From Paracoccus bogoriensis (GTDB lineage Bacteria; Pseudomonadota; Alphaproteobacteria; Rhodobacterales; Rhodobacteraceae), in contig NZ_JAHYSR010000010.1 in the NCBI RefSeq assembly GCF_019431455.1, positions 1-64,000 on the forward strand: a stretch of DNA of 64,000 nt, read 5' to 3'. A program made the position numbers and the translations under genes. Shown piece after piece: positions 59,724 through 64,000 of this stretch. The notes beneath the pieces were generated by a model, which had not been told where the DNA came from, searched no databases, and worked only from the letters and a program-made list of their open reading frames with translations. Position 1 is the stretch's first letter, and every line of letters begins with the position of its first letter.

Positions 59724-60568
59724 TCGGCACGATGCTGGAACCCCTGGCCTATGATTACATGGTCACGGCCATCTGGGCCTCGGCCCTTGTGGGGACGACC
59801 TGCGCCTTTCTGTCGGCCTATCTGATGCTCAAGGGTTGGAGCCTGATCGGAGACGCGCTTTCGCATTCCATCGTACCGGGCGTGGCGGGGGCCTATATGC
59901 TGGGCCTGCCCTTCGCGCTTGGGGCCTTCCTGTCGGGCGGGCTGGCCGCGCTGGCGATGCTGTTTCTGAACAGCCGCACGGGGCTGAAGCAGGACGCGAT
60001 CATCGGGCTGATCTTCACCGGCTTCTTCGGGGTGGGGCTGTTCATGGTCTCGCTGAACCCCGTGGCGGTGGATCTTCAGGCGATCACGCTTGGCAACATT
60101 CTGGCCATCGCGGCGGAGGATCTGGTCCAGCTTGTCATCATCGCGGGCGTCACGCTGGCGGTGCTGTCGGTGATCTGGCGCGACCTGCTGGTCGTCTTTT
60201 TCGACGAAAGCCATGCGCGGACGGTGGGGCTGCGGCCGGGCCTGCTGAAGATCGTGTTCTTCACGCTGCTGGCCGGATCGACCGTCGCCGCGATGCAGAC
60301 TGTGGGCGCGTTTCTGGTGATCGCGCTGGTCATCACGCCGGGCGCCACGGCCTATCTGCTGACCGACCGCTTTTCGCATCTGGTGCTGATCTCGGTCGCG
60401 ATCGGGGGGCTGTCCTCGGCGATCGGAGCCTATGCGAGCTTCTTCCTCGACGGAGCGACGGGGGGGATCATCGTCCTGCTGCAGACGGCGCTGTTCCTGC
60501 TGGCGCTGGTTTTCGCGCCGAAACACGGCCTGCTGGCGACGCGCCGCAAAAGGCGGGCGCAGGCATGA
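59720..60568 (+). CDS. Metal ABC transporter permease (SitC-like), GTG start
   Basis: 282 residues with about eight membrane helices; LVGTTCAFLSAYLMLKGWSLIGDALSHSIVPGVAGAYMLG is the ABC-3 family motif. GTG 59720 overlaps the ATPase stop by 4 bases (GTGA). The second permease starts in its stop (ATGA). Confidence 0.92.
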   Translation: MIGTMLEPLAYDYMVTAIWASALVGTTCAFLSAYLMLKGWSLIGDALSHSIVPGVAGAYMLGLPFALGAFLSGGLAALAMLFLNSRTGLKQDAIIGLIFTGFFGVGLFMVSLNPVAVDLQAITLGNILAIAAEDLVQLVIIAGVTLAVLSVIWRDLLVVFFDESHARTVGLRPGLLKIVFFTLLAGSTVAAMQTVGAFLVIALVITPGATAYLLTDRFSHLVLISVAIGGLSSAIGAYASFFLDGATGGIIVLLQTALFLLALVFAPKHGLLATRRKRRAQA

Positions 60569-61386
60569 TCGAGACGCTGATCCTGCCCTTTTCCTTTCCC
60601 GTCATGCGCGAGGCCGTGCTGATCGCGCTGATCGTGGCGCTGCCTGCTGCGCTGCTCAGCTGCTTTCTGGTGCTGAAAGGCTGGGCGCTGATCGGGGACG
60701 GGATCAGCCATGCGGTTCTGCCGGGCATCGTGCTGGCGCATCTGGCGGGGTTGCCGCTGCTTCTGGGCGCCTTTGCGGCGGGGATGGTCTGCGCGCTGGC
60801 CTCGGGCTGGCTGGACGCGAACAGCCGGATCAAGCCCGACACGGCCCTTGGCGTGGTCATGGCGGGGATGTTCGCGCTTGGCCTGGTGCTGATCCTGGCC
60901 TTTCCGGGGCGGCTGCATCTGAGCCATATCCTGTTCGGCAACATCCTGGGCGTCACGCCCGACGATCTTGCACAGGCGCTGCCCATCGCGGGGGCGGTGC
61001 TGGTGGTGTTGCTGGTCAAGTGGCGCGACTTCGCGCTGTTGGCTTTCGATCCCGTGCAGGCTCGGGCGGCGGGGCTGCGGGTGGACTGGCTGCATTACGG
61101 GATGCTGGCGATGATCGCGGCGATGGTGGTGGCGATGCTGTCCTCGGTGGGGATCATCCTTGCGGTGGGCCTGCTGATCGCGCCGGGCGCCATCGCCTTT
61201 CTGCTGACGCGCAGGCTGCCCGTCATGCTGGCGCTGGCGGCGGGAGTGGCGGGGCTGGCCAGCCTTGGCGGGGTCTGGGCCAGCTTCTGGCTGGACAGCG
61301 CGCCCGCGCCCACGATCATCGTGATCCTGACCGGCGCGTTCGTCCTGGCCTTTCTCTGGCGCCAGATCGGCACCGCCCGCGCCTGA
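60565..61386 (+). CDS. Metal ABC transporter permease (SitD-like)
   Basis: 273 residues, about eight helices; FLVLKGWALIGDGISHAVLPGIVLAHLAG is the same ABC-3 motif. Having two paralogous permeases marks a SitABCD-type rather than ZnuABC-type transporter. Last gene of the operon; no clear T-tracted terminator follows. Confidence 0.92.
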   Translation: MIETLILPFSFPVMREAVLIALIVALPAALLSCFLVLKGWALIGDGISHAVLPGIVLAHLAGLPLLLGAFAAGMVCALASGWLDANSRIKPDTALGVVMAGMFALGLVLILAFPGRLHLSHILFGNILGVTPDDLAQALPIAGAVLVVLLVKWRDFALLAFDPVQARAAGLRVDWLHYGMLAMIAAMVVAMLSSVGIILAVGLLIAPGAIAFLLTRRLPVMLALAAGVAGLASLGGVWASFWLDSAPAPTIIVILTGAFVLAFLWRQIGTARA

Positions 61387-61447
61387 CACTCTTTTCGCCG
61401 CGCCCGCAACCTGTCACTGTCAGCGCAAACATCGCCAAGGACATGCC

Positions 61448-62770
61448 ATGCTGCCGCCACGTTCCGACTTTCCCGCCGATTTCGTCTTTGGCGCCGCCAC
61501 CTCGGCCTATCAGATCGAGGGCTCGGGCGCGGGCGGGGCGGGCCTGTCGCATTGGGACACCTTCGCCGCGACGCCCGGCAATATCGCCGATGGCAGCGAC
61601 GGGCGCGTGGCCTGCGACCACCTGAACCGCTGGCCCGAGGATCTGGATCTGGTGCGCGATGCGGGCTTTGACGCCTATCGCTTTTCCGCATCCTGGGCGC
61701 GGGTGATGCCCGACGGCGTGACGCTGAACCCGCAAGGGATGGATTTCTACGACCGTCTTGTCGATGGCATGGTCGAACGCGGGCTGAAGCCCTTTCTGAC
61801 GTGCCACCATTGGGATCTGCCCGCCGATCTGGCCGCGCTTGGCGGCTGGCAGAACCGCGACATCGCGGCGCGGTTTGCGGATCTCTGCGTCGCGCTGCAT
61901 GACCGTCTGGGCGACCGTCTGGCCAGCACCGCCACCCTGAACGAGCCCTGGTGCATCGCCTGGCTGTCGCATTTCCTGGGTCATCACGCCCCGGGCCTGC
62001 GCGACATCCGCGCCGCCAGCCGCGCCATGCATCACGTCCTTCTGGCGCATGGCACAGCGGTTCAGGCGCTGCGGGCCGAGGGCGCGGCCAATCTGGGGAT
62101 CGTGCTGAATTTCGAGACCGCCCATCCCGCCGATGACACGCCCGAGGCCCGGCACGCGGCCGAGGTTCAGGACGCGATCTACAATCAGTGGTTCATCCGC
62201 GCGCTGATGGGGCAGGGCTATCCCCAGGCCGCGCTGGAAGGCATCGGCCCGCATCTGCCCGCAGGCTGGCAGGACGACATGGCGCTGATCGCGCAGCCGC
62301 TGGACTGGCTGGGGGTGAACTACTACACGCGCCGTCTCTACACCGCCGCGCCGGGCCTGTGGCCCCATGTCGCCGAGGCGCCCGGCCCCCTGCCCAAGAC
62401 CCAGATGGGCTGGGAGATCCGCCCCGAGGGTCTGACCGAATTCCTGACCCGTCTGGCGCGCGACCATACCGGCGCCCTGCCGCTTTACGTCACCGAGAAC
62501 GGCATGGCGCTGGAGGCGGGCCAGGATGTGACCGCCGATGCCCGCCGCGTGCAGTTCATCGGCGATCACCTGCGCGCGGTCCGCGCGGCGCTGGCGCAGG
62601 GCGTCGATGTCAGGGGCTTCTTCTACTGGTCGCTTCTGGACAATTACGAATGGGCCTTTGGCTACGGGCCGCGTTTCGGACTGGTCCATGTCGATTACGA
62701 CAGCCAGACGCGCACACCCAAGCAAAGCTGGCACGCCTTTCGCGCCATGCTGGCTGGAGGGGACGCCTAG
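61448..62770 (+). CDS. GH1 family beta-glucosidase
   Basis: 440 residues; DFVFGAATSAYQIEG at the start, acid/base TLNEPWCIA (Glu) and nucleophile LYVTENGMAL (Glu), with FYWSLLDNYEWAFGYGPRFGLVHVDY at the end. Hydrolyses beta-glucosides, cytosolic (no signal peptide). The stop TAG shares CTAG with the stop of the convergent oxidoreductase gene. No transporter genes lie next to it. Confidence 0.94.
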   Translation: MLPPRSDFPADFVFGAATSAYQIEGSGAGGAGLSHWDTFAATPGNIADGSDGRVACDHLNRWPEDLDLVRDAGFDAYRFSASWARVMPDGVTLNPQGMDFYDRLVDGMVERGLKPFLTCHHWDLPADLAALGGWQNRDIAARFADLCVALHDRLGDRLASTATLNEPWCIAWLSHFLGHHAPGLRDIRAASRAMHHVLLAHGTAVQALRAEGAANLGIVLNFETAHPADDTPEARHAAEVQDAIYNQWFIRALMGQGYPQAALEGIGPHLPAGWQDDMALIAQPLDWLGVNYYTRRLYTAAPGLWPHVAEAPGPLPKTQMGWEIRPEGLTEFLTRLARDHTGALPLYVTENGMALEAGQDVTADARRVQFIGDHLRAVRAALAQGVDVRGFFYWSLLDNYEWAFGYGPRFGLVHVDYDSQTRTPKQSWHAFRAMLAGGDA

Positions 62771-64000
62771 CGCAGCCCCTTTTGCGCGTCGGCCAGGATC
62801 ATGTCGCTGGCCTTTTCCGCGATCATCGTCGCGGGGGCGTGAGTGTTGCCCGACACGATCGAAGGCATGATCCCGCAATCGGCCACGCGCAACCCCTCGA
62901 TCCCGTGGACGCGCAGCCGCGGATCGACCACCGCCATCGGGTCGGTGCCCATCTTTGTGGTGCCGACCGGGTGGAAGATCGTCGTGCCGATATCGCCCGC
63001 CGCGCGCGTCAGATCCTCGTCGCTGACCAGATCGGCGCCCGGCTTCACCTCGACGGGCGTGAAGGCCGCCATGCGCCGCGTTCCCATCAGGCGGCGGGCA
63101 TGGTGCAGGCTGTCGATGGCCACCTGCCGGTCGCCTGGCGTGGACAGGTAGTTCGGCGCGATGGCGGGCGGGCCGTCGGGCGTGGTCAGGTGACAATGTC
63201 CGGTGCTTTCCGGCCGCAGGTTGCAGACCGAAACGGTCAGGCCCGGAAAATCGTGCAAGGGCTGGCCGAAGGCGTCCAGCGACAGGGGCTGGATGTGATA
63301 TTCGATATTCGCCGTCTCGAAGGAATCGGATGATTTCGCGAAGATGCCCAACTGACTGGGCGCCATTGCCATCGGCCCGGTCCGGCGCAGCGCGTATTCC
63401 AGCGCGATTCCCGCCTTGCCCCAGATCGTGCGCGCCCGGTCGTTCAGCGTGCGCGCCCCCGAGATGCGGAAGATCATCCGCAATTGCAGATGGTCCTGAA
63501 GGTTCTCGCCCACGCCGGGCAGGTCATGGACCGGCGTGATCCCGAGCGCGCGCAGCCGTTCGGCCTGACCGATGCCCGAGCGTTCCAGAAGCGCGGGCGA
63601 ATTGATCGCGCCCGCCGACAGGATCACCGCGCCCCGGGCGCGGGCATGGCGGGAAAGCCCGTTCTGGATCAGCGAGACGCCGGTGACGCGGCGGCCCTGC
63701 AGGGTCAGGGCCGAGACCTGGGCGTCGGTCTCGATCCGCAGGTTGGGACGGCCCCTTGCGGGGTCAAGAAACGCCTTGCGCGCGTTCCAGCGGATGCCCT
63801 TGCGCTGCGTGACGGGGAAATAGCCGACCCCCTCGTTGTCGCCGCAATTGAAGTCGGGATTGGCGGGCAGGCCCATTTCCTGCGCGGCCTCGGCTACCGC
63901 ATCCAGGATCGGCCAGCGCAGGCGCTGGCGTTCCACCCGCAATTCGCCCTGATCGCCATGCAGGTCGCAGGCCGGTTCGTAATGGCGTTCGCTGCGGCGG
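62767..64000 (-). CDS. GMC-family oxidoreductase (choline/alcohol dehydrogenase type), 5' end outside the window
   Basis: At least 411 residues are visible; the open frame runs to the window edge, so the FAD-binding N-terminus is missing. Present are SAGAINSPALLERSGIGQAERL, LPGVGENLQDHLQ, MAPSQLGIFAKSS and the C-terminal HPVGTTKMGTDPMAVVDPRLRVHG and SGNTHAPATMIAEKASD, the catalytic His/Asn region. It may be a choline dehydrogenase (BetA) or a broader alcohol dehydrogenase. No bet genes are seen here. A TTG at 63942 is not needed as a start. Confidence 0.88.
   Translation of the reverse strand, partial: RRSERHYEPACDLHGDQGELRVERQRLRWPILDAVAEAAQEMGLPANPDFNCGDNEGVGYFPVTQRKGIRWNARKAFLDPARGRPNLRIETDAQVSALTLQGRRVTGVSLIQNGLSRHARARGAVILSAGAINSPALLERSGIGQAERLRALGITPVHDLPGVGENLQDHLQLRMIFRISGARTLNDRARTIWGKAGIALEYALRRTGPMAMAPSQLGIFAKSSDSFETANIEYHIQPLSLDAFGQPLHDFPGLTVSVCNLRPESTGHCHLTTPDGPPAIAPNYLSTPGDRQVAIDSLHHARRLMGTRRMAAFTPVEVKPGADLVSDEDLTRAAGDIGTTIFHPVGTTKMGTDPMAVVDPRLRVHGIEGLRVADCGIMPSIVSGNTHAPATMIAEKASDMILADAQKGLR

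Overview
The window is about 64 kb of GC-rich chromosome from an alphaproteobacterium of the Rhodobacterales, most likely Paracoccus or a close relative. This rests on the gene content: a methanol-oxidation cytochrome and MxaJ/XoxJ-type protein, the mdh-sucCD-sucAB-lpd and mcl2/sdhCDAB neighbourhoods, a class II DAHP synthase, DUF2948 and UPF0262 genes flanking hisD, and a Hint-domain protein. Most of it is tightly packed housekeeping DNA with many 1-4 base overlaps. I see no intact mobile element, no CRISPR array and no rRNA.

Layout. 1-6.1 kb: PQQ-dependent alcohol oxidation accessories. A minus-strand set (substrate-binding protein, YVTN beta-propeller, ABC ATPase, ABC-2 permease) diverges from a cupredoxin-like protein, a c-553i-type cytochrome and a XoxJ-like protein; no quinoprotein dehydrogenase lies in the window. 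6.2-7.0 kb: tRNA-Arg(CCT), a decayed tyrosine integrase, and tRNA-Thr(GGT). 7.1-11.4 kb: murA-DUF2948-hisD-UPF0262-phosphatase. 11.4-14.2 kb: DUF1127 and LysR genes, then a multiply frameshifted methyltransferase-like pseudogene. 14.3-21.8 kb: Entner-Doudoroff genes edd and zwf-pgl-pgi around rlmI and a PIN gene, with LacI-type palindromes upstream of both edd and zwf. 21.9-36.5 kb: ftsY, a Hint protein with a CtrA-like box, a GlxA-type regulator, DAHP synthase, an acyltransferase, an EamA transporter, transketolase, a CBS/CorC protein, xerD, two hypothetical genes, aroK-aroB. 36.6-39.8 kb: a Leu/Glu-type dehydrogenase, ssb and two lytic transglycosylases.

39.7-57.4 kb: TCA cycle block. The minus-strand run mdh, sucC, sucD, a lipoprotein, sucA, sucB (two lipoyl domains), MAPEG, lpd faces a plus-strand run mcl2, nnrU, DUF1737, sdhCDA, two lipoproteins, a sulfotransferase-like gene, sdhB. 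Upstream of both sucC and sdhC sits a pair of TGTGATCACA-type palindromes, spaced exactly 21 bases start to start in both places, which suggests one regulator co-ordinates the two operons. 57.5-61.4 kb: a Fur-family regulator divergent from a SitABCD-type metal ABC transporter, with overlapping perfect palindromes between them. 61.4-64 kb: a GH1 beta-glucosidase and the 3' part of a GMC oxidoreductase cut by the window end.

No entirely new multi-gene system was found. The most informative signals are regulatory (paired 21-base operators on two TCA operons, matching ED operators, nested palindromes at the metal transporter) and genomic fossils (integrase relic at tRNA-Arg, the eroded methyltransferase-like gene).
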